Positions 47,301 through 57,658 of a stretch of 61,487 nt of DNA are shown here, in pieces. The translations under genes were made by a program, and so were the position numbers. The notes beneath the pieces were generated by a model that worked only from the letters and a program-made list of their open reading frames with translations, had not been told where the DNA came from and ran no database searches. Source of the DNA: Haplosporangium gracile (taxonomy: Eukaryota; Mortierellomycota; Mortierellomycetes; Mortierellales; Mortierellaceae). The stretch lies in contig JAAAUF010000105.1 of assembly GCA_015499985.1 (NCBI GenBank), positions 1 through 61,487 on the forward strand, in the 5' to 3' direction. Positions within the stretch are counted from its first letter, which is position 1; every line of letters starts with the position of its first letter.

Positions 47301-47360
47301 AAAAACAAACAAACAAACAAACAAACAAACAAACAAACAAACAAATAAATAAACAAACAA
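47301..47360. repeat. (AAAC)n microsatellite
   Basis: About twelve AAAC units with two AAAT variants, just downstream of LUD gene 2. Confidence 0.9.
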
Positions 47361-48263
47361 TAGATTTATTATTTTATTCTCACTGCTTTCACGCACAACT
47401 GTGTTTTTTTTTTTTTCTTTTTTCTTTTGTCACTTGTCTTCGAGTGAGCATGAAGGGCTGGACGCGATCGCCCTAATTTCTGTGTCGTTGGAATTATTCC
47501 TGCCCCCAGACAAAACAGCGTTCTTTGACAACGGGGCAAGCGGAGAAAACGAAGAAAAAGGAGGTACAGTTAAAAAGATACGACACGTGAAGTGACAAGG
47601 AATCACAACCTGGCGATCGAAAAATAAGGGTCGCTTTTTTCAGCCTGGATGGGGCAGGCGTGCATGCATACAATCCTCTGTTTATATTATGATGGACTCA
47701 GCCATATTCTGCATTTCAACATGAGACGAGTCCTTTCTTTTCTGTATTCGGTCTTGTCTAAATGGTTTCCCAACCATTGATCTTCCCCGCTCCACCTAAT
47801 GGAGCGCCGTCGTCATTGTCCTTCCCTCTCTCTCTCTCTTTCTTTCTCTCTCTCTGCACACACGCGCATGGACAGACTCATGAACAGAGAAAGCACGCGC
47901 GAGGGTGATAAACAAACAAACAAACGAACGGCACAAGGATCGGGCATTATTTTCTTCCTTTCCCTTCTTTTCAACGCTCATTCTTTCACACAGCCTTATT
48001 TTTACTCTTTTCAGGGGCGTGGATTGAAAATCAAGAGTGACCAAGCCACCCATATCGCCATCTTATTCACATTTTTGAGCAACTGTTTGATTTCAAAGCG
48101 AAAAGCTCACTCCTCCGTTGTTCGGACCTATTGCATTAGATTAGTGAGAATGAACGAAGAGGAGTTGAAAGACAAGTGGTGGAGTTGTAATCAAAGAACA
48201 AGAACAACTAAGCGGTCAGTAAGCACCGACAAGGGTATGTAGGAAGGGGACGGCAGATTCAAA

Positions 48264-48271
48264 TATATAAA
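48264..48271 (+). promoter_or_regulatory. TATA box of LUD gene 3
   Basis: TATATAAA followed by a G-rich base pair step. It is about 178 bases upstream of the ATG, leaving room for the CAAC-rich leader. Confidence 0.6.
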
Positions 48272-48448
48272 GGGAGCCATCCGTCTGCCAAAAAATATTC
48301 AACACAACAATCAACTTCTCTTCAACAACTCGACTAGCCTTACCAGCTTTTCTATCTCAACAACAAAAACAACTCTTTTCTCAACCTTCTTACGCAACTA
48401 TCCCGCTCCCCTCTTCAGCCCTCTCTTTCTCAAAAAACAACCATTAAC

Positions 48449-49465
48449 ATGCCTTCCCTTCTCAAGCAGATCAAGAAGATCTTCAAGCCTAACAAGAAGA
48501 CCACCACCATTCCCGCTGCTCCCGCTGCTGCTCCCGCTGCTGCTCCCAAGCCTGCCGCTGCCGCTGCTCCCGTCGCCCCTGTCTTGGAGACCCCTATCGC
48601 CAAGGTCTCCGAGCCTGCTCACCCCGAGAACACCCACACCAACCACACCTTCACTGCCCTTGTTAAGTCGGATGCCCAGTTGGCCGCCCTTGCCAACCAC
48701 AAGTACACCAAGGTTGTCAGCGCTGAGCGCGTCGAAGCTGCCAAGGCTGGCCTTGAGAAGTCTGGATTCAAGGTCCACTTGGTCAACAGCCGCGGTGAGG
48801 CCTTCGAGACGGTTAAGAACTTGATCCCTGCCGGTGCTTCCGTCAACAACGCTCACTCTACTACTTTGGAGGAAATTGGATTCATCACATTCTTGAAAGG
48901 AGAGACGTAAGTGTGCTTTCTGGATACTCTTTTTGCTTTAATCGATGCCTGGTGTGAAAGGAATGGCAATGAATCACTCACTTTCTGTGGCTTTGATCGT
49001 CCGACTTGATATCTAACCAACTATATTTTTTTGTGACTTTGATATCTTATTAGTGCCTGGGACAACGTCCACGCCACCATTCTTGCCGAGAAGGACCCTG
49101 CCAAACAGGCCGAGCTCCGCCGCACCATTGGCTCCACCGTCGACTACTATCTCACTTCCATGTCCGCCGTTACCGAGGACGGAAAGCTCGCCCACGCTGA
49201 TCTCTCTGGCTCCAAGGTCGGCGGTGTTGCCTTCGGCGCTGCTAACGTCATTGTTGTTGTCGGTACCAACAAGATTGTCAAGGATGAAGACGAAGCCTGG
49301 ACCCGCACCAACGAGTTTGCCCTTGCTGCCGAGTCTGCTCGTGCCCGCGATGCTTACGGCGTCCCCGCCTCGGCTATTGTGAACTTCGAAGTACTTAGAG
49401 CGGCCAACCCTTTTGCTCCTGGACGCATCCAGGTTGTTCTCGTCAACGATGCCCTTGGATTCTAA
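48449..49465 (+). CDS. LUD-domain protein 3 with basic and Ala/Pro-rich leader
   Basis: Exons are 48449-48906 and 49054-49465, giving 289 residues, phase 2 intron. A leader of about 55 residues begins MPSLLKQIKKIFKPNKK, a basic amphipathic helix, followed by repeated Ala/Pro units (about residues 22-45). This could be a membrane or organelle tether. The LUD core is almost identical to gene 1 (SAERVEAAKAGLEKSGFKVH, AVTEDGKLAHADLSGSKVGG). Its intron shares the first 17 bases (GTAAGTGTGCTTTCTGG) with intron 2 of gene 1. Gene 1 has a second intron that splits the codons FLKGET, which are contiguous here. The function is unproven; no LutA or LutB is nearby. Confidence 0.9.
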
Positions 49466-50786
49466 ACGATTTGAGAATCTTTGATCGATCGACTTTTTTT
49501 TTTTTTGCATACAGCAGCAGTAGCTCACTTTGTACAACATAATACCATATTCTTTAATATCCACGCACAGTTAATAAAAAATAACTCTCAATTTATTCTC
49601 TATCTGGGTTTCTCCATTTGTAAACCGTTGGATGGGTTACTGGCTGTTGTGTGCTTATCAAGACAATGAGTCCAACTATTTTATTGTGTTAGCTGATAAT
49701 TTTGCGCTTGCTCCTTGGTGACCTGGTACAAGACTCTGATGCATTGTTCCAGTTGACATGACGACACTGCAACTATTTTTCATTCTTGAACACTTTTGAC
49801 TTCGATCATTGTAACAAGGATGAACGAGCTGCGGTTTGTTCTACTCCCATGGCGATGACTACCATAGTTTCTCTTAGAAAGACTAGTTGGCGTCTACGAT
49901 GAAAACAAGTTCACTCCACAACCTACGAAGAAAAGAAAAAGGCTATTTTTGAAGATCTATTTCTAACCGACACAATGCTCATGTGAACCCATCCCTCCTT
50001 TCGTCCTTCGTCTTTCCCATCCTAGCCTTCCACTATTTCGTAATAAGAACACATGGCGCAAACCTTACGCCCTTGACTATCGCACGTTTTTTCCCTCCTG
50101 CCTTGTGCTGTGCGACACAGGCTCAATCTGTGCCTTTTGCTTTTCTGCTTTCTATGTCTTCCGCTCTTCCTTCCTTTTCATCATTTCTGCCTTCCTTTTT
50201 GCTGCCTGTGCAGAGACAATAAACACATACAATGAGGCACAAGGAAACAAGGAAAGGAAAGGAGGAGACGATGGCTTAAATGGACATAAATAATAAACAA
50301 TAAGTCTTGGCGTAGTTGTCTGTTGTGACGATTCGAAACCAGGGGTTACAATAGGACGAACTGTTGAACAGAATTGTCAACAGACAAATGTAATACTCTT
50401 GTTGTGTACTGATCCGTTGGTAAATAATAAATATTGATTATTGTTGGCCTGAGACCTGAATGGGTCATCGCTGACACTGAGCACCAAGACTGTCACTCGC
50501 CGTTATCACCTTGCTGTTTGCCCCTGTGCCTCTTTGCCCTCTGCCTGATTCGTTCGCCTCGTTTATAAAGAGGGGCAAAAGGACTCCGTTCCCCCTCCCC
50601 CATTTTCACTTCTTTACTTTTTTATTCATTCCTTCAAAAGTATCCCTCTCTACTCTTTCCTCTTCCTTTTTTTTTCTCTTGTAGCTACTCTATTCTAATC
50701 TTTACTCTCCACATCCTTCCTTTATTCTCTTTCTCATTCTTGATCCAACTGCACAACACATTTTCACTCAACATCACAACGCAACA
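49466..50786. other. Spacer before the first LysM gene, with promoter
   Basis: 1.3 kb without a gene. Near the end are TATAAA (50564-50569), AGGGG (50571-50575), CCCCT (50521-50525 and 50592-50596) and a CT-rich leader. This is a compact stress-element-plus-TATA promoter for the LysM gene. Confidence 0.5.
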
Positions 50787-51608
50787 ATGAAGTTCACCTT
50801 CTGTGCCACCATCCTCGCTCTGGCCATGTCCCAGGTCATGGCTGTTATACCCATCCCTGTCAAGGAGTGCACAAAGTCTGTCGTCGTCCAACGTAAGTAT
50901 CACTCTTCTCTTTCCCTGTGCTCGCAATGCACTAAAAAAATATTTGAGCACTCCACTGCATGCTATCCAAATGGACACAGCGCTGATAGCCTCATCCCTC
51001 GTCACTCTTCTCCTCGTCAATGACCACATTGGTGCTTAATAACAATAGCAACAGATACTGCCTGCAGTGACTTTGCTCAGCGTTTCGGCGTCACCTTCGA
51101 TGATCTTCTGCGCTGGAACCAGCAGCTGAGAAAGGACTGCTTGAACCTTGATGTTGGACACCCTATCTGCGTCTCAGTAACCCCTGGAGAATGCTGCCTC
51201 AACGAAAACTCTAAGCCCACGACGACTACAACCACCACCAACACTACTACTACTACCACCACCACCACTACTACCACGATTATCACTACCCCTCCTCCTA
51301 CCACCACAACCACCACCACCACAATCACCACCACCACCACAACCGCCGGCACGACCACCACTATCGCTCCTCCCCCTCCCCCTCCTCCTACCGCCCCTAC
51401 CACTTCTGCCCCTGTTCCTCCTCCAGCTATCATCGCCACCACCACCCCAATTATTGCCCCTGTCACTACAACCACCCCTTTTGTACCTATTACTCCCAGC
51501 GTCATTGACACCCCCAACAGGAACAACAGCGCTGCTGCTGGATTGACCAAGGGGTCGATGTTGCTCTCTGTTGCAGCCATCATCCTCTCTGCTGTTTATG
51601 TCCTCTAA
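50787..51608 (+). CDS. Secreted GPI-anchored LysM protein 1, Thr-rich stalk
   Basis: Exons are 50787-50892 (106 nt) and 51049-51608, giving 221 residues. A signal peptide (MKFTFCATILALAMSQVMA) leads into a Cys-rich single LysM-like domain: DTACSDFAQRFGVTFDDLLR, WNQQLRKDCLNLDVGHPICV, then GECCLN. LysM domains bind chitin or peptidoglycan N-acetylglucosamine. A stalk of about 70 residues made almost wholly of Thr, with Pro and Ala, follows; it would be heavily O-glycosylated. The C-terminus (AAGLTKGSMLLSVAAIILSA) is a GPI-attachment signal. I place the acceptor at AATAG (51046-51048) because it gives the same length before the first Cys as in the paralogs. Likely site: plasma membrane or cell wall. 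Confidence 0.87.
51230..51350 (+). repeat. ACC/ACT codon repeat encoding the Thr stalk
   Basis: Imperfect ACN triplets over about 120 bases inside LysM gene 1. Such tracts can change length between isolates. Confidence 0.8.
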
Positions 51609-53378
51609 ACAGACAGATAAAAAAAAAAGAACTCCTCGCTGATTCGTTAGCATTATTGACGAAACAAATGGTTTTTCCGTAATTGGGACCGCTACCAGTT
51701 CGTTTCTCCCCCAGTCCTTTGTATTTGTATCGTCCTTCATCCTGCTGCGTATTCACACGCACACAATGCACTCTCCATGTTCATATCATCATCTCCTCAT
51801 TCCGTCATCCCGTCAACCAACCAACCGCATAGATCTTTTTAATGAAAATAAAAAAAAAGAGTGAACCACATTCTCAACAGATATCATGATTGCAATTGAG
51901 TGGATCTTAGGAACCAGAAACCCACAGGTACACATTTTCTAGTCTCTTGATCCATTCTCTCGAAGTTCTAAATGAGCGTTTTTGTTTTAAAGGAACACTT
52001 TTTTTTGTTTTTTTTTTGTATATTTAGAGCAATGTAGGGAAGAGTATCCTCCGCACCTCACCGGAAAATACAAGAGAACAAAGCTCACTTCCCTAGAGCC
52101 TTGGATCAGTGCTAACAGACAAACTTACCGAGGAATGCCAGTGTGCTACAATAGCCAGCCCATTGACCCTTTTTATTATGGTTACGAAGTACCACTAGTA
52201 GACGCCTGTAAAATGACCCAAATGCCAGATTCCAGAAGACCACTTTTGCTTGTTTACCTTGCTTGTTGTTGACAAATTGCAATTTTCAGGCCCAGACAGA
52301 TACAGACAGGTACAAAAAAGTTCATCTCTAATTAACAACACCCCTGTCCACCCCCAAGAAGGGCTCTCCGTCTTCTTTTTTTGCTGCAGCGGGACGGTAT
52401 CGCATTTTGGTTGGCTCATACCGCATATTAGGTCTGTCTGTGTGCACGAGTTCATGAGGCAGGGAGAGAAAAGGATGAGCTCACACACTCATACACACCC
52501 ACCAAGCTAAAGCCGCTTTACCGAGGATTCCCCTTCTTTTTTTTTAATAATGACTAAACCTTCCTTCGCTTCTAGGCGTGTGCGGGGTGTATTACTAAAA
52601 AGAGAGCTAATGCGTACTTACTCTTTTCCGTAGAAGTAACATCTTCGGTCGCCTTTCTACACTTACTCGAAACTGCATTCATAGGATTATAGTTGTTCAA
52701 ACAGATGGGGATACCACCTTCGTGATTGAATGTTACTCAGGGACTATTGCTATTACCGCTGTTATGCGAAATGCTATTTATGGCATTGTGTGTTCAATAA
52801 CTCAATTGTTTGTGCAAACAAAGAGACAGAAAGAGAGGAACGCCTTTGTTGACAAGTGGTATGAAATAACGCTAATAAAAGTCTTTTTTTTCGTGTGTAA
52901 CTCTGGTCTTTCCATAAATTGTCTTTTGTTCAATGTTGGATGGATGGAAAAGAGAGAAGGACCCGAGGTCGAGAGCACTTTTTTTTCTTCTTCTCTCGGT
53001 ACGAAATGGACAGGTACAGTAGGCAGGACAAGGCGAGGCATACCGCACAATCGAATTGGTGGACACTGGAGTGGGGACTAGAAGCATAAAGAGGAAACAA
53101 CGGCTGTCGCTGTTTCTTGTTGTTTGTCGCTGTCATAAAAACCGTTCCGCCTTCTGTTCCTCATCTCTCTCTTTCTCTTTTTTTTTCTTCTTCTCATTCC
53201 TCTTCATCCAACCCCATCTTCCCTCCATAAACAACTTCCATTCCCTTTTTTTCGCGCTTTTTTTGACAAAAAAAAAAACAACTCCTACCCCTGCACCTCT
53301 TTATCTACTCGCCTTCGCTCTCACGTTCATAAACACCCCCCTCTCTCCATTTCCAACACCAAAGACATATCTACAATC
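51609..53378. other. Spacer between LysM genes 1 and 2
   Basis: 1.77 kb. Open frames such as 52722-53081 have no recognisable motif and low coding character. The last 150 bases include a block shared with the promoter of LysM gene 3 (53232-53275). Confidence 0.45.
53232..53275 (+). promoter_or_regulatory. Promoter block shared with LysM gene 3
   Basis: CTTCCATTCCCTTTTTTT, then a short G/C step, a T run, and ACAAAAAA. The same order is at 60561-60600, at a similar distance from the ATG. Confidence 0.6.
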
Positions 53379-54099
53379 ATGAAGTTCACTTTCTCTATCA
53401 TTGCTCTTGCCCTCGTTGCCTCCCAGGCTGCCGCCGTTGTCCCCATCCCCGTCAAGGAGTGCACCCGCTCCTACGTTGTCGAACGTACATAGCACCCTTC
53501 CACACACAGTTCTGGTCTATGCCATTCGAGTACCTATTTCTGCAAGTGAAGACTATATCCTAACAATCTCCCCCTCTGTCTCCATTTTAATAGCCGGTAC
53601 CCCTCACTGCGAAGCCTTCGCTACCAAGTTCGGTGTCACATTCGAAGATCTCCTCAAGTGGAACCAGAAGCTTAGACCCGACTGCGCCAACTTGGACGTC
53701 GGATACCCCATCTGTGTCTCCGTCACCAAGGGCGAGTGCTGCCTCAAGGAGAACCCCAAGGGTGCCCTCATTCCCCAGCCCGGCGTCCCTGCCCAGCCCA
53801 ACTTGTGGGACCCTGCTCCCTACACCAAGACCCCCAATGCCACTCCCGCCCCCACCTCCAGCGGCGTTGTGGTCCCTCCCGTCACCACCGGAATTCCTGT
53901 TATTCCCTCTGCCAACGGAACTGTTACCGTTGCCCCCACCTCTGCCGCTACCGTTCCCCCCACCACCTCCACCAGCCCTGCTGGCACCAACCCCACCTCT
54001 CCGGTTCCTGCCGGCGGCAAGAGCGCTGCTTCCAGCTCCAAGGCCTCCATGGCCTTGGCTGCTGCTGGTGTTGTCCTCTCGGTCGCTTACATGCTTTAA
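53379..54099 (+). CDS. Secreted GPI-anchored LysM protein 2
   Basis: Exons are 53379-53484 (106 nt) and 53594-54099, giving 203 residues. The signal peptide is MKFTFSIIALALVASQAAA. The mature start VVPIPVKECTRSYVVEPGTP is followed by the LysM-like core CEAFATKFGVTFEDLLKWNQ, then DCANLDVGYPICVSVTKGEC. The stalk is Pro/Thr/Ser-rich, beginning NPKGALIPQPGVPAQPNLWD, and the end is a GPI signal (ASMALAAAGVVLSVAYML). Intron position and phase match the other two LysM genes. Codons are strongly C-ending. It probably binds chitin or chitin oligomers at the cell surface; that is inferred from the domain, not shown. Confidence 0.9.
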
Positions 54100-57000
54100 A
54101 TAGTTCATGGATACGACTCTGACAAAAAAAAACTTACTTAGATTAATGAACTGTCTTTACGAAATGGAAACATAAAAAAACCTCTTTATTCCCGCTGGGC
54201 GGAAATAAAACAAAAGACAGCGACAACGTCGACGGTGAAAAAAGAAGGATGACTTTTGAAGTGATGATTGCTTCATTACTGCCATTACTGTTAACCGCCG
54301 TGTGATATTAAGATTTTATTTATTGATCCTGTCGACTCCAAAAAAACCGCCTCCCCCTCCATAGAATGTGTCTCTCCCCCATGTGCTACTTATGAGCGGC
54401 TCTCAAGTCAAGTCCACAAAAAAAAAAAAAAAAGGTGACCGAGGAAAAAACTTACCAACCAGCCAACAATGAATTTGAAGAACGGACGGAGAGTAATGCT
54501 TTTTTTTTTCATTTCAACCGAGACAAATAAGCCATCTACTCAGGGACGAGCTGTTGTCTTTTTATTCAGGATGAATGACCTCGTTAGCTTGTTAAAGGTC
54601 AACGACAGTAACAAGCTAGTTGAAAAGAAAAAAAAAAAGGCGGATTCATTCCTGAGTCCAGGACACCAAAACAGACTTTTTGTGCTAATCGTCGTGGATA
54701 AAGGTGGTGGCGCTCGGATTATGAGACTGGGATCTTTTTCACACTCCTCAGGCGACCTGTCACCGAGTAGAAACCAATCATGAGGCTTAATGATGATCGC
54801 GCTCTGGAGGTCCCATGTCTACAAGAAATGCTCCCCCATCACTGAACGCGACCGTACTTTCCTTTCTCCCTTCCTTCTACGCTCATCTCACTTCCTCATT
54901 TTAGTTCTCATTCTGTCAACAAAACAAGTATATTCTCGCAACTCTTTTGTATCCCATATCTTGAAAAGCTAAAAACATAATGAAAAACAGATGCAGCAAA
55001 AAAAGAACATCTCAAGCCTTGAACCGTGAGAAAAGTAAAAACGAATCAATACTGAAAAAAAAAGAGATATTCAATCATCAAAAGTCATTAGGAGCTATCG
55101 AAGACCTGGATCACGCGCTGTTGTTCTCCACGCCATTCATGAAGCCATATCATACGAAAAGAAAATCCATAACAAGAAGACACCTACTTCTCTTATTCCT
55201 ATCGCCACTGTCCGTGAAGCGCGACTCCTCTTTCCATTGAACGTGTACCTGGCCAATAAAAAAAAGAGACAACAGTGTATCAATTCAAATGATTCGACTT
55301 GTTAAATGTCATCTGTCGCCATATAGGAGCGTTAACTCCGCCCGAAAGCATCTTTCTATAGGGGGATTTTTTTTCTTATGTCTGAGAATCATAAAGTCTT
55401 ACTCTTAATATGAGAGAAGGCCAAAGATGTCAATCGCCATCCCCGCTCAAAAAATGCTATTATAAATCAATATCGCGCAAGAGTGAACAACGTTGCTTCA
55501 CTTTTGTTCTATGAAACGAAAGTGTACGGTATTGCTGATTTATATCCTGGAGGTACTATCAAAAAGGCTTTCAGTTCGTAATACCAGGGTTCCAAGCGGT
55601 AGATGTCATCGCATAGCATTAAATGGTAACGCCTGAGTTCATCAAGCAAAGCCAATGCCCTGAGAAATCGTAAGGAGCAAAAAATAAGGTGAGGTCAAAA
55701 AAAAAAGAAAAAACCCTGATTTCTCACAAAACCATTCATCGTTGTTGAGGAACACATACATGGCCAAAGGAGGCGTGTGGTTTTGTTTTTGCAAAAAGGA
55801 AACACGTCTGATCGTACGTTTTTTTTTATATATCGAGCATGAACCGCTGCAGTAAGAAAATGGACAAGTTGGCTTGGGTGAACAAGGCCTCTTCATCGCT
55901 ACAAAATAGTCATTGCGCAAGGAGTAACCAGCATATTAAAAGAGCGGCATGCGTGTATCCTCAAAGGAGAGGAGAACGGTCACGGTCATCAAGGCATATA
56001 TTGTTCTTCATTTTTTATGCATTGACAAAAGAAGTTGGAACAGTGAAAACAACATTCTTAACAAGAACATGTTTATGAAAAAAATGGACCCTCTTGAACA
56101 GACCCAGATAGAAGGGGCTTGTTCTACTCTTGGTCAGAGTGAAAGGGAGAGGGCCATACCACCCTCGAAAGTTAAAGGCAGTATGGCTGATGGATTTTCA
56201 AATGATTGTAAATGTAAAAAAATAAATTTGAAATAGGCCTCAGAGGTCACCCATGTGCAAATCGTCCTGACTGAGAAATGCTATTGACCAAAGACAACAT
56301 GGCTCATGGCTAATACTTACTGTTAGAGAATTTTGTATTTGAATACCAGAGACTTTGTAGATAAAATGACAATATCATGTCTTGTCCTCAGCAAGTATGC
56401 TACTACAGGCACTTATGATGCAAAGTGCGATGTTTAAGGCAGTACATCTGTTGGTTTTCTACATTGTTATTCTTAAGAAATGCGAGGTTGGCAACCGGAG
56501 ACGTAACACAGCAACTGATTGTGAGTGCAATAGTAGAAAAAAACGAGTAAAGGACGACAACCTTCTCGTTCATAAAAGATCGGCATCATTTTTGGTGTAG
56601 AAAAAGGGTGTACACACACACAGTAGGTGGCATCCAACATGTCCATGAATCAAAAAGGATTAGCAAGATACGGATAGCACAACTGCGCGAAGTATCGAGG
56701 TACACTGGATAGGGGCGATGGTCGTTTTAGTTTTTCATTTGCATTATAAAAAACGTGCGATAGTCCCTCAAGAGCATCCAGCAGTTGTCGGAGCTATTCA
56801 GAAAAACAAACACGGTAGCTAAAAACGAGAACAGTAATCAGCATCCGCGCTCATAAAATAGAAAAAAAAATGCTATCGCTCTCATGTTCGAAACGAACAC
56901 AGGAGTTATTGCAGGCGTCGTTTTCAACATGGACTATCGGCCGCATTGGTGCAATCCTTTCCAATATTGTACATATTCAGAGGCCAAAAAAAACACTGCG

Positions 57001-57282
57001 ACAAATCGTGTGTGTACATATTCCAAGGAAGAAAAAAGAAAGATTCGCGTCTTTACCTTTTGGCGTAGCCTCCTCTTATCTGTTGTCAAATATCTGTTTG
57101 AAAATGAGGTCTCAAGTAATTGAACAAGTGTATTGCTTGCTGCTCGATTACATTCAGAGTAGACAAGAAGGCAGGGGAAGATTGCTTCATCGCGTGGATA
57201 AAAAATTGATTGTCTTTTTTGTGAATAAAGACACGACTGCGCCCTGTTTCTCTTCTTCTCTTAACCACCCGCTATTGCAACC
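54100..57282. other. Gene-poor spacer, part 1
   Basis: 3.2 kb of AT-rich DNA after LysM gene 2. Short open frames (for example 54980-55240, 55949-56236, 56870-57343) have weak coding character and no motif I recognise. Some may be fragments of decayed genes. Confidence 0.4.
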
Positions 57283-57658
57283 ATGTCCCACAGCAAAGAA
57301 GACATTGTCGATGCTTTCGATATTTTGCCAATCAACGCCATGATTCATGAATTAGTGAAATCGGTTGCGTAAGTTCACAATAACGAAAAGGAGACATGCA
57401 TGTATCTCTGAACAAAGAGGGATCTCTAGCGGAACAATACCATATCGTGTTTTGTTTTATCGTCCTTGAAGAAAAATGTACGTGACCTTCAGCCCGATCA
57501 AATTCAACTTGGATCTATTCTCAAAATACATTCGCCATGATGCAATTTTCCTTTTAAATTTTCTGTGTCGGCTGGTTGAACACGCTTTTTCGTGTCATTC
57601 AGCAGCCGAAGACGAACGGCAACGCAAGACGCGGTCCTGTTATGAGAAAAAAAAATGA
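57283..57658 (+). CDS. Candidate small two-exon gene of unknown function
   Basis: The possible exons are 57283-57368 and 57472-57658, giving 90 residues. The start sits in a good context (CAACCATGTCC). The donor reads GC|GTAAGT and the acceptor TTGAAG. The predicted protein begins MSHSKEDIVDAFDILPINAM and continues with helices (FNLDLFSKYIRHDAIFLLNF, then LCRLVEHAFS), ending in a charged tail with KKK. The helix-strap-helix look and the LP-x-x-x-I start are loosely like a histone fold, but I cannot assign a family. An overlapping longer frame (56870-57343) exists and looks less protein-like. It stands alone in a 6.6-kb gene-poor spacer. Confidence 0.38.

Larger units (their letters stand above)
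47247..48448. other. Spacer between LUD genes 2 and 3
   Basis: 1.2 kb. It contains the (AAAC)n repeat, a CT-rich stretch (about 47824-47858), AGGGG pentamers at 48013-48017 and 48245-48249, and a TATATAAA box at 48264-48271, about 178 bases before the next ATG. Confidence 0.5.

Noticed and set aside
51077..51740. Val/Gly-rich minus-strand frames opposite LysM gene 1
   Set aside because: They are the reverse reading of the ACN threonine repeats.
52722..53081. 119-residue open frame between LysM genes 1 and 2
   Set aside because: No motif, no start context, and codon use unlike neighbouring genes.
56870..57343. 157-residue open frame in the 54-60 kb spacer
   Set aside because: Composition is not protein-like, it has no motif, and it overlaps the better-formed two-exon candidate at 57283.
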